Below are positions 34,474 through 46,309 of a stretch of 64,000 nt of DNA, one piece after another; within the stretch, counting starts at the first letter, position 1; every line of letters begins with the position of its first letter. Both the position numbers and the translations under genes were made by a program. The notes under the pieces were generated by a model. The model ran no database searches. It worked only from the letters and a program-made list of their open reading frames with translations, and was not told the origin of the DNA. Origin of the DNA: Sambucus nigra (Eukaryota; Streptophyta; Magnoliopsida; Dipsacales; Adoxaceae); NCBI GenBank assembly GCA_949130495.1, contig OX422207.1, positions 374,749,868 through 374,813,867 on the forward strand. The letters are read 5' to 3'.

Positions 34474-37400
34474 AACTTTCCATTAATTTTTTTTCATAAG
34501 AATGTGTTTGCATAATAATTAAATGGGCCTCTGATGAGATTTTGACTTTTATAAGTCTTTAGAGGATTAAAATTATTAGTTCATTAACTTTGGAGTTTAC
34601 TGGATCATGGTTAAGTGAGCTTCTTTCTTTGGTGTGCACTTATTGAGTAGACAAGTTTTGACTGAGTTGACTTGCAATGAGTATGGACTCTCAACTATGT
34701 AGCTCATAGATTATTGGCGAGTTCCTGACCTGTTTGACTTTCTTTGTTTGATAATTTCTAGCTTGGGTATGAACTTACTTTTATTTCTTGGATATGAACT
34801 ATAAGGATGGGCATGATCTCATTCTTAATTGAGGTAAAGTATATACTTAAATGTTCTTAAAGTAACTGTTCAACTAATAAATTTGGATGGAACTGAGTCA
34901 CTTTCCTAGTAGTGGATCTCATAATGTATTAAAACTTAATGAAGAAACAATTTCTTTTTATGATATTATTCCCACCAATATTCACATTACAAAGATTAAC
35001 AACATTGAGGGAACATCTTTTTTGACATTTTTTCTTCATCGATAATTTATCTAAAAAGTTCAAATGTGTCTTTAGGTTTGTTAGAGGCATGTCCTTACCC
35101 CTTATGGAAAATTTCACTAAATTTAAACACATCTAAAGAGTTAGTCAATTAGTTGGAATCAACATCAGAATTTATATAAGAGCCTTCCTTGACTACCTCG
35201 TTTAGGGGAACATCGAGGCATAAACCTCAACTTTTGTGTTGATAGGACATGATATTAATGATGGAATGCTTTAAAGTGCAGGAAACAAAATATTTCTCGA
35301 AAGGTGTAAAATTCACAAGGATATTGGATGGGATAAGGAAATTAAGACCAAGCATTTTTTATTTTCCCAAATATTTAAAATATTAACAAAATTTAAAAAT
35401 CTTGGGTGGGTTCTTTCCCAATATGATCACAGGGAAAGAAAAAAGATCAAAGTATGAGTGGAAGAAAATTTTAAGAAACGAAAAGCACAAAAAAATAATT
35501 AGCCAATATTTCTACCCATGACCTCCTCCGACTTATGGCATGTTAACTCTGAGTAGGGATCACCACCCTTAGGGGATTGTGAAAAACTCATAATTTTTTG
35601 AAATAATCCCATGATTCTATTTAATTTTTCTTTGAATATAGGACATTGACAATGAGGGCATGCTTTACCCGCATTGATCTTTAAGTGTGCAAAATATTTA
35701 GCAATACATGATCATATGTTTTCATAAAATTATCTTAAGCATTTAATTCAAGTGGTGAACCTTATCCACCACACTACACAAGTTAGGGAAACACTATCTA
35801 AATGAGCCCATGTTGTATAACAAAGTGGGAATTGAATGATTTAGGGAAAAGGTGATTGTGACTTCAGCAATCCTTTGTGAGTGAATGAAGATACCCCATC
35901 CACATGGAGATGGCCCTTAAAATGGTTAGGAGGCTTGAAATTTTTATGTAGTCCAAAATGTTAATCGAAAGATTGAAAGAAGGGATAATGTCTTTGTTTA
36001 TTGCACATTAGACTATTGTGCCAAGAATGATGAAAAACAAACAGAGGAAAATACAAAAAAAAGGTGTTACAGAGTAAAAAGAATGCAAATGGATAAAGAA
36101 TCTTGACACATAACCTCAAATATCCATTCCACCTTCTATTGATATGCCAAGATGAAAATTTGCCTTGTGGAAACAAAATGGCATTTATATTAAGGAAGGG
36201 GCACGTCATTTGGGCCCCCTTTTTGAAGATGCCAGCCCTAGAATCGATGGAATAAATTACACACGGGGCACCACATTAAATTTCGGCATAAGGAGATTAT
36301 GAGCATGCAAAAAATGACTTAAGTGTCCCTGGTGCATGAGAGTTAATTTCATTTTTGAAACGAATGAAAAATTGGGGAGTAATTGTGGGACTTTATGTTG
36401 TTTCTTTTATATGTAAATAATCTATAATATACTAAATAAATGTCAAAATAATAATTGCAGAATGAAAATAATATTATATTATGCTATTTAGAAACAAAAA
36501 AAGAAGGTAGAACTTAGAGTTCATGATTTAGTGAATCATGTAACAGATTAAGGCTGAGTCGATTGTTAAATAGTCATTCCTTAACACAGAATTCGCTCCC
36601 GCTAGACTTCTTACAGCAGAAAAAATGGGCATCTGGGATAAAATGATCTTCAACAACCATAGGAAGCACTGCAATGTGGTAATTCCTTGAATCAACAATG
36701 GTGATAAACTCTCTAACTTTTAAGGAGGACAAATTTTGGAAAAGAAGGAATCTTTTCAGCAAGGAAAACATGGCACACTTGTATTTATAGACTTGAAAAT
36801 GTGCCTTTTTCCTGGGAAAAATATGACTGTTCAGACCAGTCACAACCTTTCAACTCTCCAGATCAAATCACCTTTTTAATTAATTAAAATAATTAGAATA
36901 ACATATTAATTAATTAAAACTGATTCTGGTAGGAAAAACCAAAATCGTCCCAAAAATTAATTAAAAAAACCCTATTAAATTTTATCCAAAAAATTAATAT
37001 TTACTCAAGAAAGGGATGGACGACAGTGGCGGCACGCGCTTGTCGGCTTTTAGCCCAAATCCAAACCATGCATAGTGTAGTCCCTTTTTCTCTTCAAAGT
37101 GTTGGGATACCCCAAAGGCATCTAATACTTAGTTCCAAGTTTGTGGTATATTAGCTTTAGCATTTTCTCTCATTTTTTCAATGTGGGACAAAACTTTTAT
37201 ATTACCTACACCAAGTAGCTTATGTTCAAGTAGGTTACTTTGAGTCCAAATTTTTCATTCATTCCTTAATCATTTTTGAACAAATGAGTATACCACGCTA
37301 TTCTCCTCTCGACGAGGATCACATAAGCACTTTTACCCATCATGTCTGACGTGTTGGTGCCACCTAAAATTAATCTCAAAATTACCTCAACCAAGTTCAG

Positions 37401-37848
37401 AATTATATTTTTAATACAACTTATCCAACACTTTATGTTGTAGGCTCCACCTAGTGGATCAAATGAACATTGAGCTCAATTTGCTAATATTACCACTCAA
37501 GGTTAACGAGATAAGGTCAAGCGATCAAGACATGATCAAATTGAAGCAAAAAGGTGATAACCATAAAGAATATAGTGACATACAAATAACGAAGAAGATT
37601 ACTATTAGAGCATAATGTATTGACCTACAAATAAATGTACAAGTTCCCTTAAAGTGCACATTTTAATTGCTATAGTAAACCTCTATTCTTTAGTACTCTT
37701 ATATTTCATATTAGTTAGAAAAACTACAACTTCATGGACATAGGCAAGTTAACAAGCCATGCACATCCAATTATTGTTTATTTACATTCATAAATTTAGT
37801 TTTAACTTAGATGTGGTTTTTTATGAGATATTCTAGGTACAACAGTTA
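34474..37848. other. Non-coding AT-rich region, no gene recognised
   Basis: The open frames at 34929-35132, 35961-36209 and 36574-36843 (all minus) are short and show no domain I know. The last (89 codons, ending in CCKKSSGSEFCVKE) is the only one with somewhat protein-like composition, but no relative is recognised. A short motif 'tgtgggacaaaac' (37182-37194) is common near plant LTR promoters. The rest is unassigned. Confidence 0.5.
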
Positions 37849-38286
37849 CAGGGGTGGACCCACCCTATCCCGAAGGGGGGTGACCGCACCCATAAATTTT
37901 TTGAAATTTTTTGTTGCATATACGATAAGAAAAATATGAACCTATGTGTAAGTTTTTAAAATATAAGGAAAGAAGATAATGATTTTAAAAATATGGGGGT
38001 GGATTGTAAATATACCTAAAGATAAAATAAAACAAAACCTAATTCTCTCCATCTCTTTCTTTCTATGAGTCGCCCATTTCCCATTTCTCTCCCTAATTTC
38101 TTTCCGGCTCGTCTCCCTCTCCCCTGCCCTCTATCTCTCGAAAGAATCTCCTTAGCCTCTCCCTCCCCTCCCATTCCTTCTACTCTTAAACAACCACCCT
38201 CCTCGGTCGCTGGCCGGCCAGGTAGCAACAACCTTTCTCCCCTCTCCTGCTCATCTTTGCTCGTCCTCTCGACACAGTCAACACTG

Positions 38287-38667
38287 GTAATATTTTTTAG
38301 TTTATTTTCTTATTTTATTAATGTTTGATTTGTTGATGAAATTTATGGATGTTGATATTATTATCATATTGTATGAAACTTTGTTGCTGCCCAAATTTTC
38401 TTAGTTCATTTGTATGAAACAAACTTTATTATTGTTGAAATTTTGTTAGTTAATTTGTATGAAAATTTGTTGCTGAAATTTTATGGATATTGTATAAAAC
38501 TGTTACTGAAATTTTCTTAGTTAATTTGTATGAAACTTTATTGCTGAAATGTTTCCTGATATTTTTATTTACTGAAGTTTTATTATTTGTTGAAAATTTT
38601 AATTTCACAAAATTCAATTATTATCATATAGTAGATGGAAATTTAATTTGAACTATTTTTTTTCCAG
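38287..38667 (+). other. Probable leader intron of the hAT transposase gene
   Basis: A pyrimidine-rich leader (38040-38286) ends in 'cactg' followed by gtaatat (donor 38287). 'tttttttccag' (38657-38667) is a good acceptor about 70 nt before the ATG at 38737. The intron contains about four imperfect 50-60 bp repeats of 'ttagttaatttgtatgaaac' type (38365-38555). Inferred from sequence only. Confidence 0.5.
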
Positions 38668-38736
38668 ATTTAGGCAATTTTGTTGAAGTATTTCAAAACG
38701 ATAAGCGAATAAAGTGATAGTCAACCATCACCACCT

Positions 38737-40858
38737 ATGACATCGGCCCCATCTCCTCCACATCCACCCCCTCCTCTACCCCAACCCAATGTTGAAGCCA
38801 GTTTGGATGAGTACTCGGCTGATCCCGGGTTGAGAAAACCCATACAAGAGTATGATGCTAATGAAAGAAATGCAGTACGATGTTACTACTTGGCAAAAGG
38901 CCCTTTTCAACCTAAAAACATAACTTTCCTTGGCGTCTTTGTGCTAAGAAGAAGCGAAGATTTAGGCCTTCATGGTTTAATGATCACCCTAATTAGCTAG
39001 AGTATAGTATAAACAAGGATATGGCATACTGTTTATATTGCTACCTTTTCAGAGTCGAGCCAAGTCGTTTTGATTCCTTTGTTGGGGAGGGTTTTAAGAA
39101 TTGGAGAAATAAATAAATGTTTAATGTGCATGTTGGAGAACCTACTAGTACATGCAACAAATGTATAAGAGCTGATGAGGACCTTATGAAGCAAAAAAAA
39201 ACATTGAATTTCTTTGGCTAAGCAATCTACTCAAACACAAGAGGACTATCGTGTTCGTTTGACTGCATCAATTGATTATATTAGGTTTCTTTTGCATTAA
39301 TGGATGGGATTATATGGTCATGATGAGTTTGATATATCACTAAGTAAGGGAACTTAGAGATGATAATTTTTCTATCTTGGTTTACGAGTCTCGTGACATA
39401 TCGGTGAAGGTGCAAATAGTTGTTGTTTTGTAGATGAAAAGGCGTATATTATGGAGCGTTTTCTTAGCATTGTACATGTTAGTGATACTTTTGCTTTGTC
39501 ACTTAAGGCAACAATTGAGGTACTTTTATACAAACATAGATTAAGTATTTCACGTTCACGAGGATAGAGCTATGATGGAACTAGCAATATTCAAGGAAAA
39601 TTCGATGGGCTTAAAAGTTTGATTTTAAGTGAGAATGGATCTGCTCATTATGTTAACTGTTTCGCTCACCAACTTCAATTAACCCTTATAGCTGTTGCAG
39701 AAAATCATAAAAAAATTGCGAGATTGTTTGAAATTGTCACACAACTCATAAATGTTGTTGGAGCCTCACGCAAACGTAGAGACATTCTTTATGATAAATA
39801 ATTTGAGAAGGTTACAATAGGGATATGTGATGGAGATATTTTAAAAGGACGGTGATTAAATAAAAAATTAGCTATGAAGCGAGCAGGTAAGAGACGTTGG
39901 GGTTTGCATTGTGGCACACTTGTAAATTTGATTTACTTATTCTCCTTATTGAAGGGTGTTGTTTTCATTTTTGAAGAAGATGCAAAAGATCGAAAGCGTA
40001 AAGGTTAAGCCATGAACCTAATGGTACTTATGCAGTGCTATAAATTTGCTTTTCATTTGTATTTGATGAAAAATATTTTTCGTATTGCAAATGACTTGTC
40101 ATAAGCTTTACAAAGAAAGGTCCAATACATTGTGAATGACATGAATCTTGTTAGAATAGCAAAGTAACAATTATAACAAAGGAGAGAAGATGGATGAGAG
40201 CCGTTGTTGGATGAGGTTTCTTCATTTTGTGTCAAATATGAGATACATGTACCAAAGATGGAAGACTTGTTTGTTGTTATATGAAGATCACGTCGCAACC
40301 CTGAAGAAGCCACAAATCTTCATCATTATCGCGTTGAAGTGTTTTACAAGGTTATAAATTTGCAACTTCAAGAGTTGAATAATCATTTTAATGAGGCAAA
40401 TACAGAGTTGTTGATTTGTATGTCTTCTCTTGATCCCAAGAGATTCATTCTCCACATATGATAAGATAAAATTGCTTCGACTTGCTGAGTTTTATCCATC
40501 GGACTTTCCTTCTCAAGAATTAATGATTCTTGAGCATCAGCTTGATAACTATATTGTGGATGGGTGATCCGATGAAAAATTTGTTGGAGTTATGGGGGTT
40601 GGCGGGCTTGCTATTAAGATGCGTCAATTGAAGAACCATCGCGCATATCCATTGGTATATTTTCTTGAAAAGCTGACAGTACTCCTACATGTTGCAATCA
40701 CGACTGTAGAAAGAATATTTTCCGCTATGAAAATCATTAAAACTTTGTTGCGCAATCAAATGGGAGATGAGATGATAAATGATTGTTTGGTGGTGTATAT
40801 TAAGAGAGAAATAGTGTCTTACGTTGGTAATGAAGATACCATTCAACGTTTCTAAAAA
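38737..40858 (+). pseudogene. hAT transposase (TTF-type zinc finger / hAT dimerisation), broken
   Basis: Start ATG at 38737 with a Pro-rich N-terminus. It continues DPGLRKPIQEY and CYYLAKGPFQP, the typical beginning of plant 'TTF-type zinc finger protein with hAT dimerisation domain'. A frameshift near 38940 leads to SWFNDHPNWLEYS and YCLYCYLF (zinc-finger Cys pair). The core (39450-39800) has SYDGTSNIQGKFDGLKSLIL and YVNCFAHQLQLTL, matching the conserved 'GQGYDGASNMxGxxxGLQ...YVHCLAHRLQLAL' of the RNase H-like domain. The C-terminal piece 40592-40855 (87 codons) is the dimerisation domain: TTVERIFSAMKIIKTLLRNQMGD and INDCLVVYIKREI. At least ten stops or frameshifts in between, so inactive. 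Confidence 0.85.
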
Positions 40859-40908
40859 ATGAAGATTCGAAGAGTTTTATCGTAAAAATCTTATGTAATT
40901 TGATCTCC

Positions 40909-40927
40909 AATTGTACAAGACAATTTG

Positions 40928-40985
<58 letters not shown>

Positions 40986-41004
40986 CAAATTGTCTTGTAT
41001 AATT
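40909..41004. repeat. 96-bp palindrome with (AT)24 centre
   Basis: Left arm 'tacaagacaatttgactac' (40914-40932) and right arm 'gtagtcaaattgtcttgta' (40981-40999) are exact reverse complements. The 48-bp centre (40933-40980) is pure AT and itself self-complementary. Beyond the arms one mismatch (40913/41000) is followed by four more paired bases. The DNA can fold as a single long hairpin or cruciform. It sits in the 3' part of the hAT element, just after the transposase stop. Confidence 0.9.
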
Positions 41005-41091
41005 ATATATGGTAATTTTGATACTATGCATGTTACATTCTTTTTTCATATGTGTTTCGCTCACACCGCTCTAAATTCCTTGGACTGAACA

Positions 41092-41907
41092 CTTATAATC
41101 ATTATAAGGGCCATTATAATTATATTAAAAATAATAAATGCATAATTTTTTAATACATATACAACTTAATTTAAATTGAATATATAAGACGTAAACTATT
41201 ATCAAATTAATAAATGTGTTCATGTTTTTGTCTTCTTCTTTTGAGGTGATGTAACTGATTTTTTTGACAGAATCGGTGGTTGAGGTGATGTAACTGATTT
41301 TTTGACAGAATCGGTGGTAGAATTGTCAACCCTTGATGAGCTCTTTTACCTATTATGAAATTACCAAACTCAATAAAAATGATTAATATGACGTGTTATG
41401 GTTTTTCTTTTGTGTAAATTATGTTTTAATAGTAAAATATACTCATCTTGCGCGCGCTAATACGTAAGACTCAAAAACTGTTTTAGTAGAATACTTGAAG
41501 CCTAAAATTCGACGTGTATCCACGTAAGTAGCTCTATATACTACTACCTCTTCACAAGCTCAACCAATAGGATAGCGACACGTTTCAACAATGATCCCAG
41601 CTGTTTTGTTTCTTCATGATTAAGCTTAAACATTCATCTTTTTCTTCAGGGCCCATAAGCTTAGGTCACCGCGTGTGTCTTTAAAAAGGCCAAAGATTGC
41701 ACTCCCCCACCACTAGTGCCACCTGACTCAAAAGTTTATATCCATTAAAAAAAACATGTTATGACCAAACTTCCCCTACGATATAAAAAATTGAAAGAAA
41801 AGGACCAAATTACCCTCTGAAAATTGTCAATAAATACCACACCCCTACCATTCCTTTCTTCCCTTTCCATCTCCTCACCTCCTATATTATAAAGTGGTAT
41901 TCCAGCC
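41092..41907 (+). promoter_or_regulatory. Upstream region of the bZIP gene
   Basis: No gene. It contains a direct duplication (41242-41280 and 41281-41318). A TATA-like 'caataaata' lies at 41828-41836, about 70 nt before the ATG; the nearer 'tatattataaa' (41883-41893) is probably too close to the start codon. A TGACTC word, a GCN4-type site, lies at about 41724-41729. The leader is pyrimidine-rich ('ccttccttttctt'-like, 41845-41870). No upstream ORF like the sucrose-control peptide of group S1 bZIP genes was seen. Confidence 0.45.
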
Positions 41908-42489
41908 ATGTTGTCAGCTATTCCGTCCATGTTTTCCGATGGTCCTATCGGAATTCCACTCCCGGCTTTCGAAGGCGGTTTTACCCCTTGGGATTGCCAT
42001 GACCCACCTTTGACCTTTCCACAACAAGAGCAAGTTATTTTATGTCCAAACAAAACACAAGAACCGGTTTTAATCCAATCCGGTTCAGATAAAACCAGTT
42101 CAAACTCCGGTTCGGATGAGTGGAACCAGGAGGGCTCCCCAATTGACGAGCGGAAGCATAGGCGGATGATATCAAACCGGGAATCCGCGAGACGGTCACG
42201 CGTGCGAAAACAGAAACACTTGGAGAACCTGAGGAATCAGATGAACCGGTTAAGGATCGGGAACCGGGAAATTATGAACCGGCTGCATCTAATTACTCAT
42301 CACTCCCAAGTGGTGATGAGAGATAACGATCGGCTGAGGTCGGAGTCAATTATGCTACGTCAAAAATTGTGGGACTTGCATCAAGTTTTGCTTCTTCGAC
42401 AACTCCACCAACAGCTATCTTCTTCGGCATGGCCATGCAATAATGTTACGTCCATCAATGAACAAAACCCATCACCATTAATTATATAA
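41908..42489 (+). CDS. bZIP transcription factor, group S type
   Basis: Intact single-exon ORF of 193 codons, ending in TAA at 42487-42489. The basic region at residues 81-103 (ERKHRRMISNRESARRSRVR) carries the invariant N-x7-R pair (N90, R98). The first zipper Leu is exactly ten residues later at L108, and heptads continue L115, I122, I129, V136, L143, L150, L157, a long zipper of eight heptads. Such proteins bind ACGT-core DNA as dimers in the nucleus. The RRMISNRESARRSR form, small size and lack of introns fit plant group S bZIPs (relatives of bZIP4/42/43 of Arabidopsis). The tail has SAWPCNN, seen from memory in bZIP4-like proteins. The N-terminus is variable and Ser/Pro-rich. The start is the first ATG of the ORF. 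It is the only intact host-type gene in the window and the surroundings give no hint of function. Confidence 0.92.
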   Translation: MLSAIPSMFSDGPIGIPLPAFEGGFTPWDCHDPPLTFPQQEQVILCPNKTQEPVLIQSGSDKTSSNSGSDEWNQEGSPIDERKHRRMISNRESARRSRVRKQKHLENLRNQMNRLRIGNREIMNRLHLITHHSQVVMRDNDRLRSESIMLRQKLWDLHQVLLLRQLHQQLSSSAWPCNNVTSINEQNPSPLII

Positions 42490-44431
42490 CTTAATCACAC
42501 AAAATCATGATATCTAAAATATGCGCCCACCAAAAATATCCTCTTACCCCCTCTCCCTCTCTCTCAATATATGTAGGTAACTAAAAGCTATTAGAGGATA
42601 GTGGGTTGACATACGGACCCTAAGGGCTTTTAAAAAAAATGGGTTTTGAAAATGGTGGTTTACTTTTCAGCAAAACCAGAGTTTTCGTTATGTAAAGATT
42701 CACTGTGTGGTTTATTAGATTAATTAAATGTTTTTTCTTTTCTTTATTGGTTGTTGTTTGGCATTTCCAAATCTGATTCAAATTATTTGCCTGGTAAATG
42801 AAAATTACAAACACTAAAGAAAGAAGTCAATAAATAAAGAGTAACACTATACATATTCACAAAAAAATTTAAAATTTAAAATGTGTGTTCATCTAATAAG
42901 ATAAAAATAAGTATAAACTTTTAATGTAATGAATATGATTTATTTCAATGTCCTGACGAAACTCATAATTATAAAATATAATCGTTTAATGCAATGAATA
43001 TGATTTTTTTTTTTTTTTTTTATGAATCTACGTAGTTTTATCCATAAATAAAACAATACAAGGCCTGAGATATTGTCTCATGTGTTTGACTTTTAAGCTT
43101 GGTACATAATGGACGTGTTTTAAATCGATTATATTAATAATAAGTGCTCTTGAATGTTGTGTTGTAAGTAATAAACGGTTCTGATATGAAGATGTCATAC
43201 TAAAAAGGAATAATGTTCATTCTGTCAATAAAAAGACAAAATAGTCCATTAAAGAGTCCTCAAATGCCAATGATTCCAACTCGAATGACAGATTGACAAC
43301 TGTCCAACTAAAGTCCTACTGGTAATTTAAGCACATTTAAAAGCATCCCTTTATTCTAAATAGCATTCTTTTACAAAATTAAACACTAAGCTTGTAGTGA
43401 TATTTAAAATTGTAGGCTTCACTCCGGCTTCACTGTGTATTGACTCGTGGCAAAATTCACTATCAATTAATTATTAAGTTGTCCACGAAGGATCACCTAT
43501 TCTTTAAGATTTGAGCCGTTCTCCTCTAAAACTGAAAAGTCTAATTTTTTTTTTCATCATCCAACTTCTAATCTATTTTTTTTCATCATCCAACTTCTAA
43601 TCTCAACGCACCCATTTCTTTTTCTCTCTCTTCCCGCCCGATATTACATGTTATATATTATCGGTCTATTAGTATTTTATAATTTTTTTGATTTTAATTT
43701 CATATATAAAGATGTATTTAAATTTCACTCTCATGTATTTTTAAAATTATAAAAAGTCTTATAAGCACTTAAAACTGTCTATAACTTTCCTTTAACTACC
43801 GATCCTTTTTTGTACACAATGACATTTGTCTCGTATAGGACCAATAACTAAAAATATAAAAATATGAGAGGGGTGATAAATAAATCATTATAAATATGAC
43901 TAAATATTTAAGATTTTTTTATTTTTTCTTTCATGGATTTCTTCACCATTAAAAATCACACCAATTTCTCATTTAAAACTGAACGGTTTGCCCTCTCATC
44001 ATGTATATGAATGCTTTTGTGTCTTTTTGTATTTTAGTTTTTGCAATTGAGTCATGTAACAACAAGCAAATCTCTTTTATTACACAATAAGTTTGTGATT
44101 CATAATTTATCCATACATGCATATAAGTATGATATTGTATTTGAATTGTTAATTTAAGTATATGATATTTTTATTTATATTTTGTTTCAATTTTATCATA
44201 TTTGCAATTTTGATTTAATTTTTTTTCTATTCCTATTTAATTTGATTTTACTCATATAACATTAGAACTTAGAACTAAAATACGACCACGCATCGCGTGA
44301 CCTACACACTAATCTATAGTAAATAACTAAAGTTAAAGGCTGATTAAATATCATATTGACACGTGCCATTCATAATTATTTACTCTTTAACTTTTATGGT
44401 AATTAACATTTTTTATTTCCTATCTTAAAAC

Positions 44432-44465
<34 letters not shown>

Positions 44466-44543
44466 CCCATAAAGTCTTAACATGTTCTAGGATTTTTTGA
44501 AAGAACATCATCAAGAACATGAAAAGTTTATATATATGTATAT
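42490..44543. other. Intergenic region downstream of the bZIP gene
   Basis: AT-rich with no supported gene. Contains a poly-T run (43004-43021), a direct duplication of 'catcatccaacttctaatct' (about 43555-43603) and a (CT)n microsatellite (about 44439-44465). The ORF at 42620-42814 (minus) has no recognisable domain. The bZIP 3' UTR must lie at its left end, but no clear poly(A) signal was fixed. Confidence 0.5.
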
Positions 44544-44891
44544 GGAGAGAGGTTCAGAAGTAAACATAAAAGATCTACATTTTAATGAACTTCAACAACC
44601 ATTAATTTTATTTTCTATGCTGTAATTGGTCGGCGTCAACGGCAACGAACACGCCTGTCGATCGATTCTCACCCCCACCCCACCATGGTAGCTCTTATGT
44701 CAGCAGGTGATATAAGGGCTGCCATGGTTGGGAGGGTGATGTGTAAAAAAAATATTCGATTCATACGCGTGTTCGTTGCCGCTGGCGTGTACCAATTAAA
44801 ACATAGGAATTAAAATTAATGAGTTGTTGGGTCTTTTTTGTTAAGGTTCATTAAAATGTTCATCTTTTATGTTCACTTCTGAACCTCTCCC
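44544..44891. mobile_element. Foldback MITE, 348 bp, with long terminal inverted repeats
   Basis: The left half starts 'ggagagaggttcagaagtaa' and the right half ends with its reverse complement in variant form ('ttcacttctgaacctctccc'). Pairing continues over most of the element: 'ttttaatgaac', 'attaattttatt' against 'aattaaaattaat', 'ggcaacgaacacgc' against 'gcgtgttcgttgcc', and near the centre 'caccatggtagc' against 'gctgccatggtt'. Both ends abut TA-rich DNA (44529-44543 and 44892-44911), so the target duplication may be TA-based. No coding capacity. Superfamily not certain. Confidence 0.8.
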
Positions 44892-46309
44892 TATATATAT
44901 ATATATATATATAGTTTTTTTATTTAGTCGGTAATACTCATGTGTTTGTGCAAAGATAATTATTTTCTTTTTAATATTAACTATGGACATGAATTAGGTC
45001 GTTTTGCGATAATTTAATATTGGACCCATCACACAATTTTTTTCCTTTTATATGTTCATTTTTGTTCTTTTGCTTTTTCTGCAATTATTTTGCTAATGGA
45101 TAATAACTTTACTAAATATTTAATCTTTTTGTTATTTTGTAATGTATGTACAAAAATTTGTATTACTCAGTTATTAACAATAACTATATGACAAATATGT
45201 GATGGCTTTTAGGAATTTGTTGTGAAAAAATTGAAAATTTTTTATTGCATAAAAAATTTATGAATCGCTAGCGCATATGAAAGATTAATTTCTAATTATC
45301 TAATATTACATCCATATGTTTTTTTAAGTTTTAAAGACTTGGTACTTGATACACTATTTATGACGTATATTTTGAAAGATTATTACGAATTTTAGTTTAC
45401 GTTATTTCTTTACATTAGCTTATGTTTATAAATTTATCATGTTAGACTTTTTTTCCCTTTTTGGGTGGATTTATTTTTATGAAGATTTGAAATTATTGGA
45501 TTCTAATTTATATGAACTTGATAATGTGCCTTGGTTTATGCATAAACAATAGTTACAATTTTAACATGAACATGTCATGACAAGAGCATAATTTATTATA
45601 CTACACTAAGTAACATAGGTGTATTATATTTTATATTCTATCATTTTTGCAATTTCCATTCTTAAATATAGAAAGAATTTTTATGCAACTAGTATCATTG
45701 GTGATGAAGGAAAAACAATAACTGAGTCGAGCATTAGTGAACAAGTTTGCATTCCATAATTATAAATCTAAATCGAAATCATAGCCACTATTTGATTTAA
45801 GACAAAAATTTGTGTTGTATGAAAAATAATGAAATTTAGTGTAAAACACTACGATAAGTTGGAATTCCCTTAACAAATCATTTCATTATTTAGTCAATTT
45901 ATTTTCATTGTGGTCACGAAAATTTAGCAAAATGAATTTTTAATTTAAATTGAAAATATTTATCTTTAAAATAAGTGTTGAATTTCCTTAATTAAAATGT
46001 ACTCTTATTACAATAGTCTGGCTACATATATGTATTGAATTATGATGGTAAAAATGTACTACATGTGTCCGTGCATAATGCGGGCTACATGGTAGTTTTA
46101 ACCACCATTCTAGACCTACTACTATTAATGTTATCGAATATCAAGAGGTATGGTGGATGAAGACTAGAGACAAAAAATAAATGCAGTTCATACAAATTTG
46201 TTCTCAGCATGCTTTACTACAAAGTCTGCATCTCATTGGTCTCATTGTAATAAAATAATAAATAAAAAAACTTGAGTAAATGTGTAGTCAAATTGATGTT
46301 GTTAGTAAG
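44892..46309. other. Intergenic AT-rich region
   Basis: Starts with a (TA) run (44892-44911). No gene, RNA or transposon end was recognised. Confidence 0.5.

Larger units (their letters stand above)
37849..41091 (+). mobile_element. hAT-superfamily DNA transposon, decayed
   Basis: The left end CAGGGGTGGACCCA (37849-37862) has the form of plant hAT termini of the zinc-finger/hAT-dimerisation type (CAGGGGCGGAxCCA). The element carries a leader with an intron, a broken transposase in the right order (TTF-type zinc-finger region, DUF4371-like core, hAT dimerisation domain) and a 3' end near 41091. There 'ctaaattccttggactgaac' is a degraded version of the expected 'aattCCTGGxTCCxCCCCTG'. The right terminus is thus approximate, and no 8-bp target duplication is visible. 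Confidence 0.75.

Noticed and set aside
36574..36843. Minus-strand 89-codon ORF as host gene
   Set aside because: No domain, no splice or promoter evidence, located in transposon-rich DNA; kept only as a remark.
38016..38328. Overlapping ORFs on both strands
   Set aside because: They lie in the pyrimidine-rich leader of the hAT element and read through the proposed splice donor.
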